DNA of 64,000 bases from Siphonodentalium dalli (GCA_032622095.1 CP136065.1:26233141-26297140), one strand, 5' to 3'; counted from the stretch's first letter, positions 22,130 through 34,121 are shown. The notes: generated from the letters alone by a model not told the origin. Made by a program: numbers and translations.

Positions 22130-22345
22130 TGAGTGTATGAGTGTATGATTGTTTGTTTGATTTGGGTTTTTTGTCGTTTCAACCTCTATAGGCCACATCA
22201 CGACATTGCCAGTTTTGTGGGCGGAGGAAAGACCGGACATGGGGTTAATTTCATGTGGAAATCATTCCACTACATGTTTGAGCCGTCGACCTCCCAGCCC
22301 ATGAATTGAAAGCAACTGACAAACTTGACCAGACACAATAATCAT
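22130..22345 (+). repeat. SINE-like interspersed repeat fragment
   Basis: The order TTGTTTGATTTGGGTTTTTT, TCGTTTCAACCTCTATAGGC, a phrase about GGGCGGAGGAAAGACCGG and a terminal GAGCCGTCGACCTCCCAG resembles an interspersed repeat I recall from many mollusc genomes. Diverged relatives are at 37380-37560 (+) and perhaps 15060-15260 (-). No A/B-box promoter is clearly visible. Confidence 0.42.
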
Positions 22346-22477
22346 GTTACATGTGCATATATATGCACCGTACATTATAATTTTCTTTCATGTCAACCCT
22401 TTATAAATTATATATAAACTGTGATGAAATTTTTAATTATTGTTTACAAATATTCCCAAATATTGTACACAGTCCCC

Positions 22478-22559
22478 TAGATCATGCCACGAATCTCTAC
22501 TCTGGCTGACGCCCGTGTCTACGTCGTCAGCCAGAGTAGAGATTCATGGCATGGTCTAC
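22478..22559. mobile_element. 82-bp hairpin MITE with 8-bp target repeat
   Basis: The inverted ends TAGATCATGCCACGAATCTC and its mirror ending GGCATGGTCTAC nearly meet around a short loop. CAGTCCCC flanks both sides (22470-22477 and 22560-22567), as expected for an 8-bp hAT-type target duplication. The ends match the 463-bp element at 53111-53573. Confidence 0.68.
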
Positions 22560-22560
22560 C

Positions 22561-23400
22561 AGTCCCCGTGAGAAAACCGCAGCAGATTTTTTTCCATTCG
22601 TCTCCGTGTAGCGATATGTTACAAACCTTTACGTGATTTCTGAGATTCTAGAGACTGTCCCTACAGGCTACAGAGCGAGATGAGTAGAGAACCCTACAAA
22701 GTTACAATGTCCCTGTTAAAAATGCAGCATGTTTCTTCACCGCGTTTCAGTATAATGATATGTTGCAAATTGTTACGAAGTGTAAGTTGTAACCGGTATG
22801 TGTTACAAATAATATAAAGTCCTCATAAGAAAACCGCAGCATATTTTTTAAACTCATCTCAATGCAGCGATATGTTACAAAGTGTTACGAAGCATTACGT
22901 AAATGATTTATGAGAACCACAGAGACTGCTCGTAGACAGTTGTTACAAATGCTATACTAGTAAAGTCCCTGTGAGAAAACCGCAGTATATTTTTTCATAT
23001 CATCCGAGTGTAGCGATAAGTTATGTTACAAAGTTTTACGAGGCATTACGTTATGTGATTTCTGAAATACACAGAGACCGCTCGTTGATGGGTGTATGCA
23101 AATGATGTAAAGTCCCTATGAGAAAACCGAGGATATTTCTTCAACTGGTCTCAGTTTAGTTACGAAGGTTTGTGTGATTTATGAGATTCCACAGATCGAT
23201 GTACCGCTCGTAGACCGGTGTTCAAATTATTGTTCAATGCAAAGCTCCAAAGTCTCCATGAGAATAACAGCAGAATTTTCTTCACCCCATCGAAGTGTAG
23301 CAACATGTAATTGTTAGAATGCAAAGAAATGAATTGACAAGTTGCGGAACATTTTGTGATTTCTGAGATTCCTCAGAAACTGGTCATATTCATGTCTGGA
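22561..23400 (+). repeat. Diverged tandem repeat, unit about 115-150 bp
   Basis: Units start AGTCCCTGTGAGAAAACCGC and continue through GTAGCGATATGTTACAAA, TACGAAGCATTACG and TGATTTCTGAGATTC to CAGAGACTGCTCGTAGAC. Starts are near 22561, 22706, 22820, 22963, 23110 and 23245. It is old and heavily mutated. Confidence 0.68.
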
Positions 23401-23963
23401 TACAAGTTTTTTTTAATAATCACTTTGAATTTTACCAAATATATAATTTTTTGATGAATAAATCATCTTGAAATTACTTAAATACCATGATAGTTTATTC
23501 TTCTGAAAACTTGTTTGTGTATACTAACTGTGGAGCGAAAAATCTAAATAGAAAAATATTTGGCTCAATGCCGACAGATAGGAGAATTCTTATCAGAAAA
23601 TGTTCACTAAACGTATTGATTATCGCCTGTTCATGAGTCCTAGTTGACATATGGAGACTAAATGTATTCCCAAATTCTGCTAATAATATTTAATTTTCGT
23701 CCAACGATGGCAAAGTTTATTAATTTTTGTTTCGTCCTTGACATATACGCTTCGGGAAAAACCCACTCGATCTATCAATCGATCGATATTATTCGGACGG
23801 AAACGGGGAGATGTCTTCGGCTCAAGTCGTCACAGATCCTATTCGGACAGTGACTCTGTTTCGGTCCGTTATTTGAGAACATATAGTTCCTTGCTTCAAC
23901 CGTCTTTCAAGGGCGAAAATGTTTTTAAAATCAATATTTAACAATTAATGGTATAATTATAAG
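23401..23963. other. No feature recognised
   Basis: AT-rich; overlapping short frames at 23662-23941 show no motif. Confidence 0.35.
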
Positions 23964-24108
23964 GAATAATCTCGGTTTCCTAATGTAATTACACAGTCTA
24001 AAGGCATATGCCGAATCACAAACTCTTATAAATCGCTTCGCGATTTATAGGTTTGTGATTCGGCATATGCCTTTAGACTGTAATTACATTAGGAAACCGA
24101 GAATATTT
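23964..24108. mobile_element. Near-perfect hairpin element
   Basis: Two arms of about 65 bases run from CTCGGTTTCCTAATGTAATT to ATAAATCGC and back, with only a few mismatches and a loop of three or four bases (TTC or TTCG). Such symmetry indicates a recent MITE or recent arm homogenisation. Target duplication is unclear. Confidence 0.8.
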
Positions 24109-25015
24109 CTAAAGTAACACTATGTATGCTCTTCAGAAATGGAGGTAATAAATACACACATTTATATACACCTGATTACAAAACGAATTCGAAAGTGACT
24201 GCTGAAACAACAAGTTAGCACGTTGTCTGGTTATATTCTTATAAATCATTATTAAAATAGCAACTCTATCAACTTATATATATCGTTCTAATTAATAGCA
24301 ATCGGTCTTGAAATGTCGTCACCGATATCACATGTTTGTCACTTAATGTCTGGTCTCATGCTAGGGTAGGGTAGGATAGGATATTTTATTTCAATATACA
24401 CATATTAATACATAGTACATTTTACAAATATTGTATTGTATATTCGAGGGGTGGCATAGTTAGGCTAGACTGTCTTCCTGCCACTCATGACACATCTACA
24501 AGACTCAGAATTTCTGTATTATACATCATAAATCATATCGAAATTGAGAATGTTCATATATTTGGTGTCAACAATCAGAGACCTAAGATAACAGTATATT
24601 AAACCATATTTCAATAAGAGGCCAAATGTACTAAAATTAACAATACTTTTCAGAACCCACAAAACGAAAACATTGCGAAATAATACGAAATACGCAACAA
24701 ATACTGCCATATCTGAATCCTCTCGATGCCACAGCCCTATATATAAATACATGTATATATGCACATAAACTTGTGCGTGCATTCCGAACCTGTCTGAAAC
24801 TATATTGTATGTGAAATATAATGTATAAATTAGAATAGAATAGAATATATTTTCGTAGCCATGCAGTAGCCGGATCAAGTGGTCGTTGCGCATGTCAGAT
24901 TCGATTGGGGGAGGGGATGCTCCTTCTTTGTTGAACAATGGAAGGACAGTAGTCATGACAACATCTAAAACTGTTCGTCTGCTTACTAATCATGTAAAAT
25001 ATAAAAAATAAACCA
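24109..25015. other. No feature recognised
   Basis: AT-rich. A small GGGTAGGGTAGGATAGGATA stretch is near 24363. The longest minus-strand frame (24519-24956) has no family motif and a random-looking composition. Confidence 0.35.
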
Positions 25016-25215
25016 TGTGCCGAAATGTCTTCGACGAAGTGCCGAAACGTCCAAGTGCTTGGGCCAAAACAACCAAGTGCCGAAAACCCAGGTGCCGAAA
25101 CGTCCAGAAAATGAGGTGCCGAAACGTCCAGAAAACGAGGTACCGAAACGTCCCGCAAACGAGGTGCCGAAACGTCCAGCAAACGAGGTGCCGAACCGTC
25201 CATGCAGGTGCCGAA
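25016..25215 (+). repeat. GTGCCGAAACGTCC minisatellite, copy 2
   Basis: Seven or eight units of about 24 bp (GTGCCGAAACGTCCAGAAAA, then CGAG) follow the same 70-base leader as at 17345. Single relics are at 36056-36100 and 63748-63786 on the minus strand. The period is a multiple of three, so several frames stay open; these are not genes. Confidence 0.87.
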
Positions 25216-25976
25216 ATGGTAGCAGGAATGCGATATTATCCACAAAACACACTTTGTGTGAGCCGAGCATTTGTTTATATACAGCACGTAAATAGTGAGC
25301 GATAAGCAAACCACTCAACACCGTTGCGATTTTTTAGGAGAGTGATTCACGGTGACCCATTCGACATCTAAATCTGGAGATGCAAAGATTAGCGAGCGCT
25401 ATACTGGTATGTTGTAAACAACTTGGTGACATTTATAACCAAAGTTCACTTAGTGAGGACTCTCCGGCGTTGTGTGTTTTGCTTAGCGCATACTCTTTAG
25501 GGTACGCTCATACTGCTCGCTTTATGCGGGTCTTAGGAATGATTTAGTATCGATGATTAGATCTGTTCACCACCATTTTGATCAACTTTGCCCACTGGAG
25601 AAACTTAAAGTGATTATGACCAATGATTGTCCCGAAATTTGTGCAGGTGTATGTAATCTGATCCGGAGGTTCTTTGCATTGAGATCTGATTTTTGCAATG
25701 ACATCTAATTGGCTTACGGTTATTGGATACCAATGGCCTCCGGCAGTAACTGTGATATTGTATTTACAGTCGCAGCAGAACTGTAAGCAATTAAGCAATC
25801 ATTACGTCGTAGATTGCCGCGATGTGATTGATCAGTTTCATTTGTATTATTATTTGAAAGCGTTAGTACTACTTTTCGCCATGTTTGCCATTTGATTGTT
25901 TATTCATTATGTATTCTCAGCAACCTGTCCTTATATATGGATGTTCTTGCTAATAAATTCTATTCTATTATATTCT
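25216..25976. other. No feature recognised
   Basis: Unassigned sequence. TAGGGTACGCTCATACTG at 25498 resembles the tip motif of the palindrome that follows. Confidence 0.35.
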
Positions 25977-26813
25977 ACACTGGCAAGTTTGCGCATCGTT
26001 TTGTGCAAACAATTTGTCACAGAAAACCCTATGGTGCCACAGTATGAACAGCAACATGGATATAACATGCATACATACTAAAGCTAACGACGTGAGAAGA
26101 AATATTTCGGTAGTTCCACGTGAAACTGTGCTACAAACACGTAGCCTTAAAATACATATATAATTGATTCTTGCGAGGTAATTGCAAGCTTATTTAGTGG
26201 CAAATTTCGAATCCATCGCTACTAGAGGAACTACATACTTTTTTTCTTATTATGTACAAATGATGTAGTTAGCTGTGACACAGATGCATTTTATAAGAAA
26301 CTTTTCATTCGGTTTGTGGAACATTGTAACTTTCCATAGCGAAATGCCTGCAAAAGAATGCCTGGCAAATTTTCGAACGTATGAACGCACCCTTAGGGTA
26401 CGTTCATACACTGGCAAGTTTGCACGGCATATATTTCAGGCATTTTCTCATAGAAAACCATGTGGTGCCAGAATATGAGCGGAAACATGCATATACAATG
26501 CATCTGTACCACAGCTAACTGCAAGATAAGTAAAAACTATGTAGTTCCACTGGTGGCGATGCTATCGATATTTGCATTTAAATAGCATGCAATTATCTCG
26601 CAAAAATAAATCATACAGGTATTTTAATGCAATGTGTTAGTGGCAACGTTACATGTAGAACTACGAAATTTTACACCTCGTGTCGTTAGCTTTGGTCAAT
26701 ATGCATTTTATATCCATGTCGCCGTTCATAATCTGGCACCATTGGGTTTTCTGTGATAAAATGCCTGAAATGAAATGCCGTGCAAACTTGCCAGTGTATG
26801 AACGTACCCTTAC
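25977..26813. repeat. 837-bp palindrome of four alternating repeats
   Basis: The left arm (25977-26394) and right arm (26395-26813) are inverted copies meeting at CCCTTAGGG. Each arm is itself an inverted repeat: ACACTGGCAAGTTTGC ... TAGTTCC, then GGAACTAC ... and the tip motif again. Four blocks therefore run forward, reverse, forward, reverse. The arms differ by many substitutions and small indels, so it is not a recent duplication. It is best explained as two copies of one foldback MITE in opposite orientation sharing a tip. Confidence 0.75.
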
Positions 26814-26819
26814 GTATAA

Positions 26820-27013
26820 TGTTTGTTTACAAAACATGCCGTTTGTTTACATAACACAGATTACTAACATGGCAATAACATGCAATTTACGCCATATGTC
26901 GATTGGTGTAAGTTCACAATGTGTCTATAATATAATATTCTGTCTCTTTATGGCGATTTTAACGGATGTGACTATTTTAACAGTAATACCCACCGCCAAC
27001 GCTTACCGTATCT
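26820..27013 (-). mobile_element. Truncated copy of the TTAA element
   Basis: It ends at TTAA (27014-27017) with a tip reading AGATACGGTAAGCGTTGGCG on the minus strand, then GGTGGGTATTACTG and related phrases shared with 13224-13717 and 37634-38148. The other end is lost next to the palindrome. Confidence 0.5.
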
Positions 27014-27017
27014 TTAA

Positions 27018-27959
27018 CACATCTATACGTAATTATGGACATTAGTTATAGTGAGAAAGGATATTTAATGGTGATAAGCTACAGTGTATCTCCGAAATAT
27101 AAGTATAGTGTTCAGGTTCTTTCATGTGTTATTCGGCATAATGTAAACAATATATACACGTGCGTAATAAGTTGTGCGTATACGCTATACGCAGTAAACA
27201 AACCATAAAATATGGGTGTACCTTCTTCGTGTGGAACTGGTATCTAATATAACCTGCGCAACTTCATAATAGTATTATGGTCATGGTTGTGATGAATATA
27301 TAACCCATGCAGTGAATAACACGCAGTTGGACAACGCTTGGTGAAAACAGCCGAGGAGATCATACGCGAGGAACATACAAAACAGAAGCCAAAGATATAT
27401 TTAACAATATCATAGTTTCTAAAAAAAACTTATTTCAGCATTTTCAGACGACTATAGTTTGGTGGTGATGTCGTGGGTTCTCTGTCAGCGCTGTGGTAAG
27501 TGTGTGGTTATACCGGGTTCTACGTACATTCGCAACTCGTGATTAATATGGGCATTATCACCATAAGAAAAAAATAGATAGATTTGAAGAAATCCGCGAA
27601 AATCCGACAAATATATATCGTGAACAATACCCATAAGTTGTACAGCATCATTGCCTGCTTAGAATATATATGTGACACATGTACCTGTCGGTGTAAACTA
27701 TGTGGTGCTATAGTGCCATCTCCGACCAAGTGTTCAATTTGTAACCTTTATTCGTGTATATAAAGATCAACGTACACGTAGTCGTTTACATACGACATAC
27801 ACATGTGTCCCACATGCTAATGGTGCTCGTATATCTCGGACTGTTCGTTGTTATGTTGTCCAAGTAGTGACATCAATGATGATAACTGTATGCTGGTGAT
27901 GATAACAACGATGATGTTGATAGTGGTCACGATTATGTTGATGATGGCGACGACGATAC
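27018..27959. other. No feature recognised
   Basis: No element or gene is supported. The last 120 bases grade into the GAT-rich array. Confidence 0.35.
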
Positions 27960-28036
27960 GATGGCGACCACTACCGTGATGAAGATGCCGCTGATACTGA
28001 TGTTGATGTTGATGGTGGTGGTCATGATGGTGATGA

Positions 28037-28067
<31 letters not shown>

Positions 28068-30175
28068 TGTGACGATGGCGGTGGGGGTAACAATGGAGAT
28101 GATGGTGATGTTCGATGATGATAACGATGGTGGTGGTGATAATTATGACAACGGTGATGGTCACGGCGAAGGTAATGGTGATGTTGATGATGGTAATGAT
28201 GATTGTGATAATGATGATGCTAATAATTGGTGATGGTGGTGATGGTTGTGATGATGGCTATGGTGGTGGTAACGATGACATGGAGGCGACGGTGGTATGT
28301 TGGATGATGACGATGGTGGTGGTGATAATTATGACAACGATGATGGTCACGGCGAAGGTAATGGTGATGTTGATGATGGTAATGTTGATGGTGATAATGA
28401 TGATGCTGATAATTGGTGATGGTTGTGATGATGGCTATGGTGGTGGTAACGATGACATGGAGGCGACGGTGGTATGTTGGATGATTACCGATGGTGGTGG
28501 TGGTATTAATACTGATGATGGTGGTGGTGACTATTATGACGATGTTGATGGTCATGACGATGAGAATGTTGATGATGATGATGATGATGATGATGGTAAT
28601 GATGATTGTGATAATGATGATGCTGATAATTGGCGATGGTGGTGATGGTTATGATGATGGCTATGGTGATGGTAACGATGACACGGAGGCGACGGTGGTA
28701 TGTTGGATGATGACGATGGTGGTGGTGGTATTAATACTGATCATGGTGGTGGTGACTATTATGACGATGTTGATGGTCATGACGATGAGAATATTGATGT
28801 TGATGATGATGATGATGCTGATGATTGGTGATGGTGGTGATGATTGTTGATGGTGATAACGATGGTGATAACGATGTTGATGATGATGTTGGATGATGAT
28901 GATGATGACGATGATGGTGGTGGTAATAATAATAATGATGATGGTATGGTGACAATTATGACGATGGTGATGGTCATGGCGATGAGAATGTTGATGATAA
29001 TGATGATGATGGTGATAATGATGATTGGTGATGGTGGTGGTGGTGGTGGTGATGGTTATGATGATGGCTATATGGTGGTGGTAACGATAACATGGAGGCG
29101 ACGGTGGTATGTTGGATGATGACGATGGTGGTGGTGGTATTAATACTGATGATGGTGGTGGTGACTATTATGACGATGTTGATGGTCATGACGATGAGAA
29201 TGTTGATGTTGATGTTGATGATGCTGATGATTGGTGATGGTGGTGATGGTTATGAGGGTGATGATGGTGATAACGATGTTGATGATGATGTTGGATAATG
29301 ATGATGATGACGATGATCGTGGTGGTGGTGGTGGTAATAATAATAATAATGATGATGGTGTGGTGACTATTATGACGATGTTGATGGTCATGACGATGAT
29401 AATGTTGACGTTGAAGATGATGATGATGATGATGACGCTGATGGTGATTATGATGATTATGATGATATTGTTGATGATGATGATGATGATGATGATGGTA
29501 ACAATGAAGATGATGGTGGTGTTGGATGATGATAACGATGGTGTGGTAATACTGATGGTGATTATGATGATGATAATGCTGATGGTTATGGTGGTGATGC
29601 TGACGCTAATGGTGATCATGATGGTTGTGGTAACGATGAAGATGATGTTGGATGATGATAACGATTATGGTGGTGGTAATAATGATGATGACGGTGGTGG
29701 TTATGGTGGTGATGCTGACGCTAATGGTGATCATGGTGATCATGATGGTGGTGGTAACGATGAAGATGATGGTGATATTGGATGATGATAACGATTATGG
29801 TGGTGACACTCATGACGATGGCGATGGTCATGGCGATGGTAATGGTGACGATGATGATAATGGTGGTGGTAATAATAATGATGGTGATGGTGGTGACAAT
29901 TATGACGATGGTTCTGGTGTTGTTGAGGATGATGATGATGATGGTGGTAGTAATAATAATGATGATGACGATGGGTGTGATAATTATGACGATGGTGATG
30001 GTCATGACGATGTTAATGATGATGGTGGTAAAACTGACGACGATGATAATGGTGGTGGTGGTAATAATAATAATTATGATGATGGTAGTGTTGGCAATAA
30101 TTATGAAATGGTGATGGTCATGACGATGGTAATGGTTTTGTTGATGATGATGGTAACGGATGGTGCGCCTGATGA
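27960..30175 (+). repeat. GAT/GGT triplet-rich array with about 185-200-bp super-units
   Basis: Over 2.2 kb the plus strand is almost only GATGATGGTGGT-type triplets with scattered TAATAAT and GACGATG. Blocks recur at larger scale: ACATGGAGGCGACGGTGGTA appears at about 28278, 28456 and 29091, with a related ACACGGAGG at 28680, each followed by ATGTTGGATGATGACGATGG or a near copy. The many frames (Asp/Gly, Met/Val or His/Ile rich) follow from a three-base period and lack any domain. I call it non-coding. Confidence 0.9.
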
Positions 30176-30946
30176 CCATCACAATCATCATGAGGCTAAT
30201 CACGATGATAACATGCTGCAATCATTAGAACATTCAAGATTTGAAATAATTTGCGTATAAAGGAGTGTGCTCAGTCAGCGAGTTCCACCAAAGGAATTGA
30301 ATTAATGTTTCTACGTCAATGTGCATTAAGGAGACCGAGCACAGCAATCGAACACGCAGCGAGGAGTGTGGACGTGCAAGAATCCTAGCACGCGTCAATT
30401 AGTTACATGCACCGTGCTTTTGCGAAATTCTGCTTCAAAATGCAAAGCCGAACAAAGTTAATTAACTACTATTGTAGCTGTCTGTGTGTCCTCGCAATTG
30501 CGGTGTATTCGATTCAATCGATTTAAAACTTGATTCCACAAATAAAAAATGTGCTTGTTGCGCTGGTTTCCGTTATCCGTTTGCGTTGTTATTGGCGTCA
30601 GGCGTGCCTACAGGATCCCATCCCGGATGTTCTATTTCACATAACGGAAGTGGGAACTAATTTGATAGTTGTGCGAACGGTCGATCTGCAGATTGATTTA
30701 CGATGTCAAAGGGCCGAACATCACCACACCCTGACTTTGATTGACATGAATTTGTTGTGAACTCTTATGAAACACCTGGGCTGACCTATATAGAGCCACA
30801 CTCAATTCTTTCTATTCATTTCATTGTAATCAAATTTGACAATTGGTACTTGACCTGTTCCCGATAGGTGTTGCCCGAAACAACAAATTGAAATTTTAGA
30901 CTAGATTGGGTTCGTTCCGTTCTTTTCAGACATGTAATATATAATA
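30176..30946. other. No feature recognised
   Basis: Unassigned flank between the triplet array and the next Helitron-like pair. Confidence 0.35.
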
Positions 30947-31592
30947 CTAGAAGGTGACCCGACTTCGTCCGGGCTTTGACCTTGAATTGTCCATTTTGAA
31001 GGACAAAAGTACCGGACAAACATGCCCGTCGAAATCCATCCGGTTTTACCCGATTTGACCCGTCCAAAATACCCAGTGGACAAAAGTAACCCTATGTATA
31101 AAATTTGGTCGAAATCCCATCAAAATTTGCGATTTGACCTTGAATTGACCCGATTTCAAGGTCAAGGTCACGTCGCACGGGCAAATGAATATGCTTATGA
31201 GACTCCCCATACGAAAGTACTCCCACATACCAAGTTTCGTCGAAATCCCGTGATATTCGGGCGTTTTACATTGAAATGACCCGATTTCAAGGTCAAGGTC
31301 ACGTCGCACGGGCAAAATAATAGGTTTATGCCACTCCACGGCCGAATGTACCCCCACATACCAAGTTTCATTGAAATCCCGTGATATTCGGCGTTTGACC
31401 TTGAAATGACCCGATTTCAAGGTCAATGTCACGTCGCACGGGCAAATTAATAGGCCTATGCCACTTCCCGGCTGAAAATAACCCCACATACGAAGTTTCA
31501 TCGAAATCGGGTCGGTCGTTTTCGAGTTCATCGCGAACACACACACAGACAGACACACACACACAGACATATCTTCCAAAATATATAATAGA
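30947..31592 (-). mobile_element. Helitron-like element A3
   Basis: The 3' CTAG is at 30947-30950 with a T beyond it on the minus strand. The 5' TC is at 31592, with the A-family start and a CA-rich run. It contains three or four internal 120-bp blocks of the A type. A deletion near the 3' hairpin removed part of the first block compared with A1. No coding frame. Confidence 0.73.
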
Positions 31593-32068
31593 CTAGAAGG
31601 TGACCCGACTTCGTCCGGGCTTTGACCTTGAATTGTCCAGTTTTAAGGTCAAGGTCAAGTGGGGTCACGATTTGACCAGTCCAAAACACTGCAGGACAAA
31701 AGTACCCGACAAAAGTCGAAATCCATCCGGTTTTACCCGATTTGACCTCGAATGGATCATTTTGAAGGTCAAGATCAGGTCGGGGTAACGACCCGACCCG
31801 CCCAAAACACTCAGTGGACAAAAGTAACCCCACGTATCAAAGTTTCATCGAAATCCCGTGATATTCTGGCGTTTGACCTTGAAATTACCCAATTTCAAGG
31901 TCAAGGTCACGTCGCACGGGCAAATTAATAGGCATATGCCAATTCCCGGCCGAAAATACCCCCATATACCAAGTTTCATCGAAATCGGGTCGGCCGTTTT
32001 CGAGTTCATCGCGAACACACACACAGACAGACACACAGACAGACAGATCTTCCAAAATATATAATAGA
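31593..32068 (-). mobile_element. Helitron-like element A4, abutting A3
   Basis: It is complete at both ends (CTAG at 31593-31596; TC at 32068, preceded on that strand by A) but carries only two internal blocks, 476 bp in all. The outer flanks of the A3-A4 pair are A and T, the target expected for classical Helitrons. Confidence 0.73.
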
Positions 32069-32391
32069 TATACATTGTATATGATGTGCGTTTGTATTTA
32101 GAGCAAGTCCTGAATATTTTCCTGTGGTCGATACAACATTTAACTTATAGAACCCTTGAGTTATTCCATTCATTACGCTCGGCTACAATGGGCAATGAAT
32201 GGAATGACCGGGTTTAAATACGCCGGGCTAAGCTTGCTGCACATACGGTCGAGGTGGTGTAATTGCGAGCGTATTGTAATGTGACGTCACTTTCCACGCG
32301 AAGATCGGTTGTCAACTGAGAAAGCACATGGAAAATATTTATGTAATGGATTAAATAAGTTTTATTTTGTATAATTTGTCATGGTTATCTA
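32069..32391. other. Unassigned; inverted relation to 35.7 kb
   Basis: The phrase TTGAGTTATTCCATTCATTA and CGGCTACAATGGG at about 32157-32200 reappears in rearranged order at 35675-35725, on the other side of the C3-C5 array. No gene. Confidence 0.4.
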
Positions 32392-33224
32392 ACTACTATA
32401 TAATTTGAGACCTCCGTATATATATATATGTGTGTATATGTGTACTTCATGGAATCCAAAACGCGTGTACAGATTGAGCTCAAACTTCCTATGTAAGTGT
32501 AAAATCCCACCGACACCGCCGTGGTCGCGTTTTGGAGAAGCTCAGAGCACCATTTCTTCCTTCCCAATCATCAAAATCACCGCAATCGGCACTTCGGGGT
32601 TAATAGCGTTCATATATAAAGAGTGTTCGTTTTCCGCAGTGTCTAAATAAAGAGCGTCGTTTTCGCTATCTACTTATCTGTATGACGGGAGTCTGTCGCT
32701 CGAAATATTATGCAGAGAGAGACGGGAAGCGTTTGTTTTCAATTCAATGCAATGTTATCGCCCGATGACGGGAGTCTGTAGCCTGTCGCTCGAAATATTA
32801 TTCAGAGAGAGACGGGAAGCGTTTGTTGTTTGTTTTCAATTCAATGCAATGTTATCGCTCGAAATATGGAAGCTTTTGTTTTCAATTCAATGCAATGTTA
32901 TCGCTCGATGAGAAAAACAAAGAATGCGTTGTCTGTCGTTCCTAGGAAGGAGGATTTCTACGGGTAAATTTTTCCGTCAGAAACAAAAATATGAATTAAA
33001 ACAATTTAAAATTAAAAACATTTAAAAATAAAAAAACAATTCAGAAAAAAAAAATATTAAATTTAAAAAACATTAAATTCATACAAAAATAAATAAAAAC
33101 AAAATAATTTAAAAAATGTCATGTTTCTGACGAAATTGCAGCACAAGTGTCTCGGAACCTGTTGCAATTGCTTTTCGAACAAAGCCATGGGACGAATGCC
33201 GCCAGTGGCGGGCTAACCTGCTAG
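32392..33224 (+). mobile_element. Helitron-like element C3
   Basis: The 5' end reads ACTACTATATAATTTGAGA (the first T changed to A). The 3' end is CCGCCAGTGGCGG then GCTAACCTGCTAG at 33224. The interior has tandem blocks with GACGGGAGTCTGT, CGCTCGAAATATTATGCAGA and TTTTCAATTCAATGCAATGT, plus an AAATTAAAA-rich stretch. No Rep/helicase. Confidence 0.73.
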
Positions 33225-34121
33225 TCTACCATATAATTTGAGACTTCCGTATATAAGTGTAAAATCCCACCGACACGGCCGTGGTCGCGTTTTGGAGAAG
33301 CTCAGATCACCGTTTCTCCAATCCCAAATCACCGCAATCGGCACTTCGGGGTTAATAGCGTTGATATATAAAGAGCGTTCGTTTTCCGCAGTGTCTATAT
33401 AAAGAGCGTCGTTTTCGCTATCTACTTATCTGTATGACGGGAGTCTGTAGCCTGTCGCTCGAAATATTATGCAGAGACATTTCACGACGGGAAGCGTTTG
33501 TTTTCAATTCAATGCAATGTTATCGCTCGAGCGTTGTCTGTCGTTCCTAGGAAGGGGGGATTTCTACGGGTAATTTTCGTTTCGCTATCTACTTATCTGT
33601 ATGACGGGAGTCTGTAGCCTGTCGCTCGAAATATTATGCAGAGACATTTCACGACGGGAAGCGTTTGTTTTCAATTCAATGTAATGTTATCGCTCGATCG
33701 TTGTCTGTCGTTCCTAGGAAGGGGGGATTTCTACGGGTGACGGGAAGCGTTTGTTTTCAATTCACTGCAATGTTATCGCTCGAGCGTTGTCTGTCGTTCC
33801 TAGGAAGGGGGGGGGGGGGGGGGGGATTTCTACGGGTAAATTTCCCGCTAGAAATTTTTTTTTTAATTAAAACAATTTAAAATAAAAAAAAATAAAAAAT
33901 AAAAAAACAATTCAGAAAAAAAATATATTAAATTTAAAAAACATTAAATTCATATTAAAAAATAAAAAACAAAAATAAATAAAAACAAAATAATTAAAAA
34001 AATGTCATGTTTCTGACGAAATTTGGTACAAATGCAGCACAAGTGTCTCGGAACCTGTTGCAATTGCTTTATCGAACAAAGCCATGGGACGAATGCCGCC
34101 AGTGGCGGGCTAACCTGCTAG
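33225..34121 (+). mobile_element. Helitron-like element C4, abutting C3
   Basis: It starts TCTACCATATAATTTGAGA immediately after the CTAG of C3 and ends at CTAG (34118-34121). The interior block is expanded into at least three tandem repeats. A run of 19 G (33807-33825) lies in one of them, at a spot where other copies have six G. Confidence 0.75.

Noticed and set aside
22130-22345. tRNA-derived SINE with internal promoter
   Set aside because: No convincing A and B boxes or tail repeat were found. It is listed only as a SINE-like fragment.
23964-24108. Rho-independent terminator or pre-miRNA gene
   Set aside because: No bacterial gene context and no U tract. Arm length and symmetry fit a MITE better, and miRNA function cannot be judged without expression data.
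25016-25215. CRISPR-like array of short repeats
   Set aside because: Units of 24 bp are tandem, without spacers; it is a minisatellite.
27961-30260. Asp/Gly-rich, Met/Val-rich or His-rich proteins up to 202 residues
   Set aside because: The triplet period keeps many frames open on both strands at once; composition simply mirrors GAT/GGT repeats.
31046-31579. 177-residue minus-strand frame
   Set aside because: It lies across the A-family Helitron interior, and similar frames occur in every A copy at the same blocks.
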